DNA of 64,000 nucleotides from Proruminimicrobium sp963666965 (GTDB taxonomy: Bacteria; Elusimicrobiota; Endomicrobiia; Endomicrobiales; Endomicrobiaceae). The first letter of the stretch is position 1. The number at the start of each line of letters is the position of its first letter. Positions 25,699 through 35,290 of the stretch are shown here, in pieces. The stretch lies in NCBI GenBank assembly GCA_963666965.1, contig OY762939.1, positions 496,001 through 560,000 on the forward strand, given 5' to 3'. Both the position numbers and the translations under genes were made by a program. Under the pieces are notes generated by a model. The model did no database searches and was not told the DNA's origin. It worked only from the letters and a program-made list of their open reading frames with translations.

Positions 25699-26631
25699 AT
25701 GAAAAAATATTTTAACGGAATTATCGAAACAATCGGAAATACTCCGATGATCAAATTGAATAAGCTTTCAAATGATCTGCCCGGCAATATTTTTGTAAAG
25801 GTTGAAAGTTTCAACCCTCTTTCAAGCATAAAGGACAGAGTAGGCGCAGCTCTGATAGAAGACGGAGAAAAAAGAGGGCTGATCAATAAAAAAACAACGA
25901 TAATAGAACCTACAAGCGGAAATACCGGAATAGCTCTTGCTTTCGTGTGCGCCGCCAAAGGATATAAGCTCATTTTAACTATGCCTGAATCAATGAGCAT
26001 AGAGAGAAGAAGGCTTTTAAAAGCGCTCGGCGCACAGTTAGAGCTCACACAGGGTTCGAAAAATATGCCCGGCGCCATAGAAAGAGCAAACGAATTGAAA
26101 GACAGCATAGAAAACAGTTATATTCCCGGACAATTTACAAATCCCGTAAACGTGATGATACATAAAAAAACGACTGCAGTTGAAATATGGGAAAATATGG
26201 ACGGCAGGATTGATTGTTTTGTGGCAGGAGTCGGAACTGGCGGAACGATTACCGGAGTCGGAGAATTTCTTAAAGAAAAAGATGAAAAAATAAAAATAGT
26301 TGCGGTTGAACCGAAAGAATCGGCGGTTTTATCCGGGAAAAGCGCAGGTTCGCACCGTATACAGGGGATAGGAGCCGGATTTGTCCCCGATATATTGAAT
26401 GCGGCGATTATAGACGAATATATAACCGTTGAAGGCGATGATGCCGGAGATACTGCAAGAAAACTTGCTCTTGAAGAAGGTATTTTCGGAGGTATTTCAT
26501 CAGGCGCAAATTTATGGGCTGCTCTGCAGATGGCAAAAAGAAAAGAAAACAAGAATAAAAATATAGTAACTGTAATAACAGATACCGGTGAAAGATATCT
26601 TTCAACCTGGCTTTTTATGGGTGGAATATGA
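25699..26631 (+). CDS. cysK: Cysteine synthase A
   Basis: O-acetylserine sulfhydrylase, a PLP enzyme forming cysteine from O-acetylserine and sulfide. The PLP lysine is in SSIKDRVGAAL (Lys43), the substrate loop is EPTSGNTGIAL near 70-80, and the phosphate-binding GVGTGGTITGVG is near 176-187; 310 residues is normal. It is 4 bases after metY and its stop overlaps the metX start by 4 (ATGA). Sharing an operon with metY and metX couples sulfide use for cysteine and methionine. Confidence 0.95.
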   Translation: MKKYFNGIIETIGNTPMIKLNKLSNDLPGNIFVKVESFNPLSSIKDRVGAALIEDGEKRGLINKKTTIIEPTSGNTGIALAFVCAAKGYKLILTMPESMSIERRRLLKALGAQLELTQGSKNMPGAIERANELKDSIENSYIPGQFTNPVNVMIHKKTTAVEIWENMDGRIDCFVAGVGTGGTITGVGEFLKEKDEKIKIVAVEPKESAVLSGKSAGSHRIQGIGAGFVPDILNAAIIDEYITVEGDDAGDTARKLALEEGIFGGISSGANLWAALQMAKRKENKNKNIVTVITDTGERYLSTWLFMGGI

Positions 26632-27749
26632 ATTCAGAAAAATTAATTGTAGAAACTCAATATCTGACTTTTGATAATCTTGTTCTTGATAACAAAGAAG
26701 AACTTCAGAAAGTCACGATAGCTTACGAAACCTACGGGCAATTGAACGAAAAGAAAAATAATGCGATTCTTATAACGCATGCTTTTACCGGCGATGCGCA
26801 TTGCGCCGGATATCATGCCGGCGATGAAAAGCCCGGCTGGTGGGACAATATGATAGGTTCCGCAAAAGCTTTTGATACGGATAAATATTTTATAATATGC
26901 TCAAACATTTTAGGAGGATGCCAAGGGTCTACGGGTCCTTCCTCGGTAAATCCTAAAACGGGCAGAGAATACGGACTTGATTTTCCGGCGATATCAATAT
27001 CGGATATGGTCAGAGCCCAAAAAAAACTTATAGATTTTCTCGGCATTAAAAAATTATTTTCGGTGGCAGGCGGATCGATGGGCGGAATGCAGGTTCTTCA
27101 GTGGGTAAATGATTTTTCGGACAATATTGTGTCTGCAATACCTATAGCAACAACAATGAGACATTCTCCGCAGCAGATTGCTTTTAACGAAGTCGGCAGA
27201 CAATCAGTAATGGCCGATATTGCATGGAACGGCGGCCATTATTACAGCACCGGAAATCCGGAAAGAGGCCTCTCGGTAGCCAGAATGCTCGGACATATAA
27301 CTTATATGAGCGATATATCCATGAAAGAAAAATTTCCCATAGAAAGAGAAAAAGAGAGAAATTCAAAATTTAATTTTAACGCTGATTTTGAAGTTGAAGA
27401 ATATTTGAGGCACAGAGGAAGCACTTTTGTAAAAAGATTCGATGCAAATTCGTATCTTTACATATCCAAAGCCATGGATCATTTTGACGTTGAAACGGAC
27501 GATTTTTTAAAGGGGAAAAATGCCGATATAAAATTTCTCGTTTTATCTTTTAAATCAGACTGGCTTTATCCGGCTGAACAGTCGGAAAATATAGTTAAAT
27601 TTTTAAAATTAAGAGGGCAGAAGGTAACATACTGCAACATAGAATCAACTTACGGACATGACGCGTTTCTGCTTGAAAAAGAAGACGAAGGCAAAATAAT
27701 AACGTCTTTTTTGAATAATTTATACGAAGAGGTTATAAGTGGAAAATAA
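26628..27749 (+). CDS. metX: Homoserine O-acetyltransferase
   Basis: Alpha/beta-hydrolase-fold enzyme that acetylates homoserine with acetyl-CoA, the step before MetY. The nucleophile elbow AGGSMGGMQVLQW (near 146-158) holds the catalytic serine; SFKSDWLYPAEQS and STYGHDAFLLEKE near the C-terminus hold the aspartate and histidine. NILGGCQGSTGPSS near 93-106 is the usual oxyanion region. The start overlaps the cysK stop by 4 bases, and its end overlaps metW by 11, as is common for metX-metW. Acetyl rather than succinyl donor is inferred from family and partner enzymes. Confidence 0.95.
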   Translation: MNSEKLIVETQYLTFDNLVLDNKEELQKVTIAYETYGQLNEKKNNAILITHAFTGDAHCAGYHAGDEKPGWWDNMIGSAKAFDTDKYFIICSNILGGCQGSTGPSSVNPKTGREYGLDFPAISISDMVRAQKKLIDFLGIKKLFSVAGGSMGGMQVLQWVNDFSDNIVSAIPIATTMRHSPQQIAFNEVGRQSVMADIAWNGGHYYSTGNPERGLSVARMLGHITYMSDISMKEKFPIEREKERNSKFNFNADFEVEEYLRHRGSTFVKRFDANSYLYISKAMDHFDVETDDFLKGKNADIKFLVLSFKSDWLYPAEQSENIVKFLKLRGQKVTYCNIESTYGHDAFLLEKEDEGKIITSFLNNLYEEVISGK

Positions 27750-28332
27750 AAAGGTTTCGTTTGAACATTTAAAAATATCAGAATTTATAGACGAAAGATC
27801 AAGCGTTCTTGATTTGGGATGCGGCGACGGCGAACTGATGGAATATCTTGAGAAAAGCAAAAAGGCGAACGTTCAGGGCATAGAAATTTCGGAGAGCGAC
27901 ATATATAAATGCGTTGAAAAAGGACTCTGTGTGCTGCATTCCGATTTCAATAAATGGATAAAAACTTACGCCGACTCAAGCTTTGATTTTGTTGTTTTGA
28001 GCCAAAGTCTGCAGCAGGTTCAGAATATAGATTTTGTTCTTGAACAGTCTTTAAGAATCGGCAAAAAAGTAATAATAGGATTTCCTAATTTTGCCCATCT
28101 TTCGCTGAGAGCCGATATGTTTTTCAACGGCAGGGCTCCTGTTACAAAATCTCTTCCCGGCAGTTGGAACGATACGCCTAATATAAGATTTTTAAGCATA
28201 AAAGATTTTGAAATTTACTGTAAAAATAAGAAATATAAGATTATAGCTAAGAGTTTTATCAGCAGGGAACAAAGCGTACGCTGGATGCCGAATATTTTTG
28301 CACAGCAGGCAATCTTTGTGATTTCAAAATAA
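27739..28332 (+). CDS. metW: MetW methyltransferase-like protein
   Basis: A 197-residue protein of the MetW family, with the SAM-binding motif VLDLGCGDGELMEYLEK near 19-35 and the MetW-typical LSQSLQQVQNIDFVLEQ and SLPGSWNDTPNIRFLSIKDF segments. MetW is found beside metX in many bacteria and is thought to support its activity. It starts with GTG, within the metX gene (11-base overlap), with a GAGG site about 10 bases upstream, so the two are translated together. Confidence 0.93.
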   Translation: MENKKVSFEHLKISEFIDERSSVLDLGCGDGELMEYLEKSKKANVQGIEISESDIYKCVEKGLCVLHSDFNKWIKTYADSSFDFVVLSQSLQQVQNIDFVLEQSLRIGKKVIIGFPNFAHLSLRADMFFNGRAPVTKSLPGSWNDTPNIRFLSIKDFEIYCKNKKYKIIAKSFISREQSVRWMPNIFAQQAIFVISK

Positions 28333-28333
28333 A

Positions 28334-29671
28334 ATGCTCAAAAAATTCTTCCTTGTATGTGTCGGCATTATTGCTGCGCTGGCTGTTGCAGAAATTTTAA
28401 TGTGGATTGTTTTCTTTTCAATTTCATATTTAGAACAATATTTCAACAGACGCCAGCTGATAAAATATTCAGAGCAAAATGTAGTCTTGTGTATCGGCGA
28501 ATCTACTACGGCAAAACAATATCCAATACAATTGCGCCGCATATTAAACAAAAAACATAAAAACGGTTTTGCAATTATAGACTGCGGAATTCCGGGCACA
28601 TTTCTTTCTGCGATTTCAGATACGGTTGATAAAGATATAAAACTGTATAAGCCGGATATTGCAATATGCATGATGGGTATCAACGACACAAATAATATAA
28701 CCGATGACGGAAGTTTTTATATTGAAAATATAGGAAATAATGTCAAAATTTATAAATTGTACAAATGGCTTAGTAAAAATTATAAGATTAATTTGAGGGA
28801 CAGGCAATTTTCTGATAACAGGGCAATAAGAAAATATATTGAAATCAACCCTATGGTCGGATATGCCGTTAAATTGTTTTATAAAGGAGAGCGCGACAGG
28901 GCAAAGCAGATTTTTCAGACAATATTAAAAGAAGATCACAACAATGAGGTGGCTTACTATTATTTGGTTTTAAATGCTTTTTTTGATGACAGAAAAAAAG
29001 GCGTCGAGATGTCAAAGAAAGCAATAGAACGTAATTTTATGTTCAGAAGAGTCGATTACTATACATGGATTATAGAATATTATTATGATACTGATAAAAA
29101 TATAAGCAAATATTATGCAGAAACAGCTTCAGGCGATAAAAAGCTGGTTGCCGGACCTGACTTTTATGTTCTTGTAAAAAATATTATTGGCTCTTCAAAA
29201 AGAAAGGGTATTATAGATAAAATAGCGAAGAATTATTCTAAAGATGTTCTATACGGGATGATTGCTCTTGAGGAAATGAAAAGAAAAAATTATAAAGAAG
29301 CGGATAAATATTTTGAGGCGGCAAAAAATATAAGATTAAAATATCAAGATGAGGAATATAACGGCAAATACAGAAGCATAATAAAAAAACTGATAGATAA
29401 TAATATTAAAGTAATCTGCATGCAGTATCCTGTAAGGAGCATAGAACCGTTAAAAAATATTTTAAAAAATGAAAAGTATTATGACCGGTTAATATTCGTA
29501 AATAATGAGGATAATTTTAAAAATATGCTGAAAATGAAAAAATACAATAATATATTTCAGGACCAGTTTGCCGGGGATTTTGGCCATTGTACCGATTTTG
29601 GCAATATGATTATAGCCGAAAACATAGTGGATGTTCTTGAAAAAATTGTCAAAGATTCAAAAGGCATATAA
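28334..29671 (+). CDS. Membrane-anchored SGNH/GDSL-hydrolase-like protein
   Basis: A 445-residue protein with one N-terminal membrane segment (about 5-31) and an outside domain with GDSL/SGNH-hydrolase features: CIGESTT near 53-59 (the block I serine), MMGIND near 112-117 (block III), and FGHCTDFGN near 416-424 with the catalytic-type histidine. The middle (about 165-330) has TPR-like helix pairs. SGNH proteins of this type act as esterases or acyl modifiers of surface sugars; the substrate here is unknown. It starts one base after metW but probably is unrelated to methionine synthesis. Confidence 0.65.
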   Translation: MLKKFFLVCVGIIAALAVAEILMWIVFFSISYLEQYFNRRQLIKYSEQNVVLCIGESTTAKQYPIQLRRILNKKHKNGFAIIDCGIPGTFLSAISDTVDKDIKLYKPDIAICMMGINDTNNITDDGSFYIENIGNNVKIYKLYKWLSKNYKINLRDRQFSDNRAIRKYIEINPMVGYAVKLFYKGERDRAKQIFQTILKEDHNNEVAYYYLVLNAFFDDRKKGVEMSKKAIERNFMFRRVDYYTWIIEYYYDTDKNISKYYAETASGDKKLVAGPDFYVLVKNIIGSSKRKGIIDKIAKNYSKDVLYGMIALEEMKRKNYKEADKYFEAAKNIRLKYQDEEYNGKYRSIIKKLIDNNIKVICMQYPVRSIEPLKNILKNEKYYDRLIFVNNEDNFKNMLKMKKYNNIFQDQFAGDFGHCTDFGNMIIAENIVDVLEKIVKDSKGI

Positions 29672-29784
29672 GTTTTTTACATGGTAATGTAATAGAAAAT
29701 ATTCTGTAAAATATGTAAAATTGTAGGGTTGAAAAATTTAAAGTATAAAGCAGATAAAATAAATTTAACCATATAGGAGTTACA

Positions 29785-32502
29785 ATGACAGACATTAAAC
29801 ACTGGCACAGTATGGAAAATGAGGAAATAGTCAAAGATTACGGGAGCAATGCCGAGCTTGGTCTACATCCGGATGAAATCGGGATTTTTCAGGCAAGATA
29901 CGGCAAGAATGTCCTTACTCCGAAGAAAACTGACGGACCTGTAAAAAGGTTTTTGCTTCAGTTTCATCAGCCTCTGCTTTACATATTGATATTGTCCGGG
30001 TTTGTAACTCTTTTTTTAGGTGAATATGCCGATTCCTCCGTAATATTCGGAGTTGTAATAATAAATGCGATAGTCGGTTTTATACAGGAAGCTAAAGCGT
30101 TAAAATCTCTGGAAGCTCTTGCAAAATCAATGACTACCCAGGCGGTAGTTATCAGAGACGGCAAAAAAATGCATATTAACTCTTCGGAAGTCGTTCCTGG
30201 CGATATTCTGTTTTTTATATCGGGCGATAAGGTGGCGGCAGACGTAAGAATTATACATTCAAGAGATCTGCAGGTAAACGAATCTGCTCTTACGGGAGAA
30301 TCGACTCCTGTTGAAAAAAATACTGAGATTCTTGGTGAAGAAACTGTTCTTGCCGACAGAAAAAATATGCTCTATGCTTCAACGCTTATCACTTACGGAA
30401 GCGCAAAGGGCATAGTCGTTGAAACGGGTGACAATACCGAAGTCGGTAAAATTTCACAGCTTATTTCAAAAGCCGATTCTTTAGATACGCCTCTTACGGT
30501 AAAAATGTCGCAGTTCAGCATGTTTTTGCTTTGGGTTATAATATCGGCAGCGGCAATCGCGTTTGCCGTAGGCGTGTATCACGGACAGCCTCCGAAACTT
30601 ATGTTTCTGGCGGCGATAAGTCTTGCAGTTGCGGCAATTCCGGAAGGTTTGCCTGCCGCAATGACTATAACTCTTGCGATAGGCGTTTCAAGAATGGTTA
30701 AAAGAAAAGCGATAATAAGAAAACTGCCGGCAGTTGAAACTCTCGGCAGCACGACCGTAATATGTTCCGATAAAACAGGAACTCTTACGGAAAATCAAAT
30801 GACAGTCATGGAAATTTTTGCCGGCGGCAGACTTTTCAACGTGTTTGGCACGGGATATAATACTGACGGAGAAATTAAATATAAAGATCAGGTTGTAAAT
30901 ATGGATTTTTCAAGGGCTTTAAGAACGTGTTTAAGAGCTGGATATTTATGCAACGATTCAAAGCTTTTGAATATGGACGGCAGAAATTCAGTGCAGGGAG
31001 ATCCGACAGAGGGAGCCCTGATAGTTTCGGCTTTGAAAGCAAATCTTGACGAATCTTTGATTCTGAAAAAATGGCCTCGTTTAGACACGATTCCTTTTGA
31101 ATCGGAATACCAATATATGGCTACTCTTCATAAAACGGAAAAAGAGCCTCTTGTTGCGGTAAAAGGCGCTGTTGAAAAAATCATTTTAATGTGTTCGTCG
31201 ATGATTGATGAAAATGACAATATTGTCCCGTTTGATAAAACACAAATAATTCCGATAGTGGAAAATATGGCGTCCAGAGGTTTAAGAGTTCTTGCGTTTG
31301 CTTTTAAAGCATGTCCGGCAGGCACGGCTCAGATTCATCATCCTGATGTTGAAAACAATTTAATATTTGTGGGACTGCAGGCGATGATAGATCCGCCCAG
31401 GCAGGAAGTTATAGAGGCCGTCAGAAAATGTCATACGGCCGGAATCAAAATAAAAATGATAACGGGAGATCATGCTCTTACCGCTTCGGCCATAGCAAAG
31501 GTTATAGGAATAGTAAAGGGCGATCATGCGAATTATAAAGCAATTACCGGCAAAGAGCTTGAAAATTATAACGATGATCAGCTCAAAGATGTTGTTAATG
31601 ATTATTCTGTTTTTGCAAGAGTGACTCCTGAACAGAAACTGAGACTTGTCAGAGCTCTTCAGGCAAGAGGCAATATCTGCGCAATGACAGGAGACGGGGT
31701 AAATGATGCTCCGGCTTTAAAACAGGCAAACATAGGAATTGCGATGGGCATAACAGGTACGGAAGTAGCAAAAGAATCGGCAGATATGGTTTTAACCGAT
31801 GATAACTTTGCATCAATAGTAGCAGCCGTTGAGGAAGGAAGAGGTGTTTTTGACAATATAAAAAAATTCATATTATGGACACTTCCTACAAACGTCGCGC
31901 AGGGTTTTGTAATGATTGTGGCAATATTTTTAAATATGGATGTTCTGCCGATTTTACCGGCTCAGATTCTTTGGATAAACATGTCTACCGCAATACTTTT
32001 GGGGCTCATGCTTGCTTTTGAACCTAAGGAAATGGGGATTATGGAAAGAAAACCGATAGATCCGAAACTTCCGATAATAGACGGTCTTTTAATATACAGA
32101 AATATTTTATTCGGAACAATAATGGCGGTTGCCGTTTTGTTCATGTTTGATTATGAAATAAAAACAGGCTCTACTTACGAACAGGCCCGAGGAGTTACAG
32201 TATCGGCTTTTGTAGTGGCGCAGAGTTTTTATCTTCTAAGCTGCAGATCGTCATATTATTCAATTTTCAAACTCGGACTTTTTACGAATCCTTTTATATG
32301 GCTGGGCATTACTCTTATGTTTATTTCACAGGTAATATTTTTGAACATATCGCCTGTCAATAAATTTTTCAAAGTGGAACGTATGGATTCGGATTCTCTT
32401 TTCAGGCTTCTTGTGCTCGGAATTTTTGTTTATTTCATAGTTGAAATTGAAAAATACATCAGAAATGTTATTGCCAAAAAAAAGGATAAAATAAATGCTT
32501 GA
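29785..32502 (+). CDS. P2-type cation-transporting ATPase
   Basis: Inner-membrane P-type ATPase of 905 residues. It has the N-terminal cation-ATPase domain, ALTGESTPVEKN in the actuator domain (near 170), PEGLP in membrane helix 4 (near 290), the phosphorylation motif DKTGTLT with Asp329, and MTGDGVNDAPALKQANIG in the hinge. The C-terminal helices carry WINMSTAILLGLMLAFEPKE, closer to the uncharacterised bacterial branch than to SERCA calcium pumps, so the ion (calcium or a monovalent cation) is left open. The AGGAG site precedes the ATG. It overlaps the next transporter gene by 8 bases. Confidence 0.88.
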   Translation: MTDIKHWHSMENEEIVKDYGSNAELGLHPDEIGIFQARYGKNVLTPKKTDGPVKRFLLQFHQPLLYILILSGFVTLFLGEYADSSVIFGVVIINAIVGFIQEAKALKSLEALAKSMTTQAVVIRDGKKMHINSSEVVPGDILFFISGDKVAADVRIIHSRDLQVNESALTGESTPVEKNTEILGEETVLADRKNMLYASTLITYGSAKGIVVETGDNTEVGKISQLISKADSLDTPLTVKMSQFSMFLLWVIISAAAIAFAVGVYHGQPPKLMFLAAISLAVAAIPEGLPAAMTITLAIGVSRMVKRKAIIRKLPAVETLGSTTVICSDKTGTLTENQMTVMEIFAGGRLFNVFGTGYNTDGEIKYKDQVVNMDFSRALRTCLRAGYLCNDSKLLNMDGRNSVQGDPTEGALIVSALKANLDESLILKKWPRLDTIPFESEYQYMATLHKTEKEPLVAVKGAVEKIILMCSSMIDENDNIVPFDKTQIIPIVENMASRGLRVLAFAFKACPAGTAQIHHPDVENNLIFVGLQAMIDPPRQEVIEAVRKCHTAGIKIKMITGDHALTASAIAKVIGIVKGDHANYKAITGKELENYNDDQLKDVVNDYSVFARVTPEQKLRLVRALQARGNICAMTGDGVNDAPALKQANIGIAMGITGTEVAKESADMVLTDDNFASIVAAVEEGRGVFDNIKKFILWTLPTNVAQGFVMIVAIFLNMDVLPILPAQILWINMSTAILLGLMLAFEPKEMGIMERKPIDPKLPIIDGLLIYRNILFGTIMAVAVLFMFDYEIKTGSTYEQARGVTVSAFVVAQSFYLLSCRSSYYSIFKLGLFTNPFIWLGITLMFISQVIFLNISPVNKFFKVERMDSDSLFRLLVLGIFVYFIVEIEKYIRNVIAKKKDKINA

Positions 32503-33532
32503 TATTTTATTGTCGCTTATAATAGTTATAGTTATAGTTATGCCTCTTATCAGCAAACGCATAGAGGAAAATCTTGAAATATTCATTCTTGCAGTAGGTA
32601 TTGCGGCGGCTACAATTTCAAATATATGGAACAAAGATCTTATAAAAATGACTTTGGAACATCCCGTGATGATTTCAATTACCGTGCTTATAATGGGGAT
32701 ATTATTTAAATTGTTCAATTCGCAGATAATAGTTCTTATCAACAAGATGACAAAAAAAATAGGAGTCAGATGGATGCTGGCGTTATCAACGATTGTGCTC
32801 GGGCTTGTATCAAGCATGATAACAGCCATAATAGCTTCGCTGATATTATCTGAAATAGCGGCCGTGATAAATATTAAAAGGCAGGATAAAATAAAATTTA
32901 TAGTTTATGCCTGTTTTGCAATAGGAATAGGCGCCGTATTAACGCCTGTCGGAGAGCCGTTGGGAGCTATAATAATAAGCAAACTGTCCGGAGCTCCGCA
33001 TTATGCCGGTTTCTTTTATATGATAGATATGCTTTGGATTTATATAATTTCATCAAATATATTTTTGGCCTTTATGTCGTACAGAATTATAAAGGGAACG
33101 AAAAATTACGAAGGGCATATTATTGTAAACCGCGAAGATACGTCGAACAAAGAAATAATTTTGAGATTTGTGAAAGTTTATGCTTTCGTTGCCGGCCTTA
33201 TTCTTCTGGGAGACGGATTAAAGCCTCTTGCCTATAAAACGATAGCGCATTTGGGCGGAGTTGAGCTTTACTGGATCAATATGCTGTCTGCGGTTCTCGA
33301 CAATGCCACAATGGCTGCGATTGAAATCGTGCCGGAGATGACGGTTGAGACTTTAAAATATCTTATAGTCGGACTTATAATAAGCGGAGGCATTATGATA
33401 CCGGGGAATATCCCCAATATAATATGCGCTTCAAAACTGAAAATAACGAGCAAAGAATGGGTAAAAGTAGGATTTCCCATAGGAATGGGAATGCTTGTTT
33501 TTTATTTTCTTTTTATAAAATTTATTTATTGA
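32495..33532 (+). CDS. DUF1646 family putative transporter
   Basis: A 345-residue, very hydrophobic inner-membrane protein with about 9-10 membrane helices, matching the DUF1646 family (putative cation transporters related to the arsenical-pump superfamily). Characteristic stretches are FAIGIGAVLTPVGEPLGAII (near 144-163) and NMLSAVLDNATMAAIEI (near 260-276), where polar Asn/Asp residues sit inside membrane segments. The 8-base overlap with the P-type ATPase gene is strong evidence of joint expression, so both may handle the same ion; that is inference. Confidence 0.72.
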   Translation: MLDILLSLIIVIVIVMPLISKRIEENLEIFILAVGIAAATISNIWNKDLIKMTLEHPVMISITVLIMGILFKLFNSQIIVLINKMTKKIGVRWMLALSTIVLGLVSSMITAIIASLILSEIAAVINIKRQDKIKFIVYACFAIGIGAVLTPVGEPLGAIIISKLSGAPHYAGFFYMIDMLWIYIISSNIFLAFMSYRIIKGTKNYEGHIIVNREDTSNKEIILRFVKVYAFVAGLILLGDGLKPLAYKTIAHLGGVELYWINMLSAVLDNATMAAIEIVPEMTVETLKYLIVGLIISGGIMIPGNIPNIICASKLKITSKEWVKVGFPIGMGMLVFYFLFIKFIY

Positions 33533-33550
33533 TATAAAGGAGTTTGAAAA

Positions 33551-34345
33551 ATGGAAAGAATTTTTGAAAGGCTTGAAAAAGTGCGGACTGTGGCACCGCT
33601 TGTCCACCACATCACAAATTATGTAACGGTTTCACACTGCGCGAGCATAACAAAGTTTTTCGGAGGATCGCCAGTAATGGCTGATGCAAAAGAAGAAGTT
33701 GCGGATATGGTAAATCTTGCAAGCTCGCTTGTTCTTAACATAGGGACTTTGAATAATATGCAAATAGAATCTATGAAAATTGCCGGCGTTGCAGCAAACA
33801 AAAAGGGAATTCCCATAGTGCTTGACGTATGCGGAGCAGGCGCAACAAAATACAGAACTCAAATGTGCAAAGAGCTTTTGGAAGCTTTTAAAATTTCGGT
33901 AATTAAAGGCAATTTTTCCGAAATTGCAACGATAGCAGGCTTAAACGTTCAGACAAAAGGCGTTGATTCCGGAAAAGTTGCCGCCGATAAATGTGAACTC
34001 GCAAAAACTCTTGCCGCAAATATAAAAGCTGTTGTCGTTATTACCGGAGCAGAAGATGTTATTTCAGACGGGACCAGCACATATTCAGTTAAAAACGGCG
34101 TGCCTGTTATGGGGGCAATAGTAGGAACCGGCTGTATGGCATCATCCGTAATCGGAACTTTCTGCGCTGTTGAAAAAGATTATGCTCTTGCCGCGGCTTC
34201 GGCTTTGGTATGTTATGAAATAGCCGCCGAAAACGCAGAAAAAACGTCAGACGGCTCAGGTACGTTTATAGGCAGTTTGTTTGATAAAATACTTATGTTG
34301 AGCGAAATTTCGGTAAATAAAATGAAACTTATTTCAAAGATATAA
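33551..34345 (+). CDS. thiM: Hydroxyethylthiazole kinase
   Basis: Cytoplasmic ribokinase-like enzyme that phosphorylates 4-methyl-5-(2-hydroxyethyl)thiazole, salvaging the thiazole half of thiamine. The 264-residue sequence shows VHHITNYVTVSHCA near 18-31, GGSPVMADAKEEV near 38-50, LDVCGAGATKYR near 94-105, and the ATP/anion-hole region GTGCMASSVIG near 195-205. AAGGAG lies 8 bases before the ATG. It is separated from thiE and thiC (56636 on), so the thiamine genes are in two groups; no TPP riboswitch is seen here. Confidence 0.93.
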   Translation: MERIFERLEKVRTVAPLVHHITNYVTVSHCASITKFFGGSPVMADAKEEVADMVNLASSLVLNIGTLNNMQIESMKIAGVAANKKGIPIVLDVCGAGATKYRTQMCKELLEAFKISVIKGNFSEIATIAGLNVQTKGVDSGKVAADKCELAKTLAANIKAVVVITGAEDVISDGTSTYSVKNGVPVMGAIVGTGCMASSVIGTFCAVEKDYALAAASALVCYEIAAENAEKTSDGSGTFIGSLFDKILMLSEISVNKMKLISKI

Positions 34346-34358
34346 AACGGGATTAAAT

Positions 34359-35261
34359 ATGACAGAAGAAATAAAAAATAAAATAAATGAATTGAAAAAA
34401 CAAAGAAATGCCGTAATTCTTGTTCATAATTACCAGCGCCAGGAAGTGCAGGATATAGCCGATTTCAAGGGCGATTCTCTGGAGCTGAGCAGAAAAGCAG
34501 CCGAAACAAACGCCGATGTAATAGTTTTTTGCGGCGTTCATTTTATGGCAGAAACCGCAAGTATTTTAAGCCCTCAGAAAAAAGTTCTTTTGCCAGATCC
34601 GGCTTCCGGATGTCCGATGGCTGATATGATAACAAAACAGCAGCTTATACAGTTTAAAAAAGAAAATCCCGGCGCTACAGTAGTTACATACATAAATTCA
34701 AGCGCCGAAGTAAAAGCCGAAACCGATATATGCTGCACATCTTCAAACGCCGTTAAAGTGGTGCAGAGCATAGACAATGATAAAATAATATTTTGTCCGG
34801 ACAGAAATCTTGGTTCTTACGTGCAAAAAGTTTCAAATAAAAAACTTATTTTATGGCAGGGATTCTGCCCTACGCACATGAGAATGCTTCCGGAATATTT
34901 AGACGAAAAAAAGAAAAAATATCCGAATGCTCAAGTTCTTGTTCATCCGGAATGCAGCCCTGAAACGGTTGCTCTTGCCGACCAGGTTTTGTCTACGACC
35001 GGCATCATGAATTATGTCGCCCAAAGCAGTCATAATGAATTTATAATAGGAACTGAAAACGAAATAACGTTTACGCTCAGAAAAAAATATCCGGATAAAA
35101 TTTTTCATACCGTTACCGAAATTGCCGTATGTCCGAATATGAAAAAAAATACTCTTGAAAAAGTTCTTTGGACTCTTCAGGAAATGAAAAATGAAGTAAA
35201 GGTTGCCGAAGAAATCAGAGTTCAGGCATATAAACCTATTAAAAGAATGCTTGAGATTTAA
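34359..35261 (+). CDS. nadA: Quinolinate synthase
   Basis: [4Fe-4S] enzyme joining iminoaspartate and dihydroxyacetone phosphate to quinolinate in NAD synthesis. At 300 residues it has HNYQRQEVQDIADFKGDS near 24-41, FCGVHFMAETA near 57-67, NSSAEVKAETDICCTSSNA near 108-126, VHPECSPE near 190-197 and CPNMKKNTLEKV near 263-274, giving the three conserved cluster cysteines. It lies 13 bases after thiM. nadB and nadC are not in the window. Confidence 0.95.
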   Translation: MTEEIKNKINELKKQRNAVILVHNYQRQEVQDIADFKGDSLELSRKAAETNADVIVFCGVHFMAETASILSPQKKVLLPDPASGCPMADMITKQQLIQFKKENPGATVVTYINSSAEVKAETDICCTSSNAVKVVQSIDNDKIIFCPDRNLGSYVQKVSNKKLILWQGFCPTHMRMLPEYLDEKKKKYPNAQVLVHPECSPETVALADQVLSTTGIMNYVAQSSHNEFIIGTENEITFTLRKKYPDKIFHTVTEIAVCPNMKKNTLEKVLWTLQEMKNEVKVAEEIRVQAYKPIKRMLEI

Positions 35262-35290
35262 TTTTTTTGTAATTTTAAAACAGGAGATTT

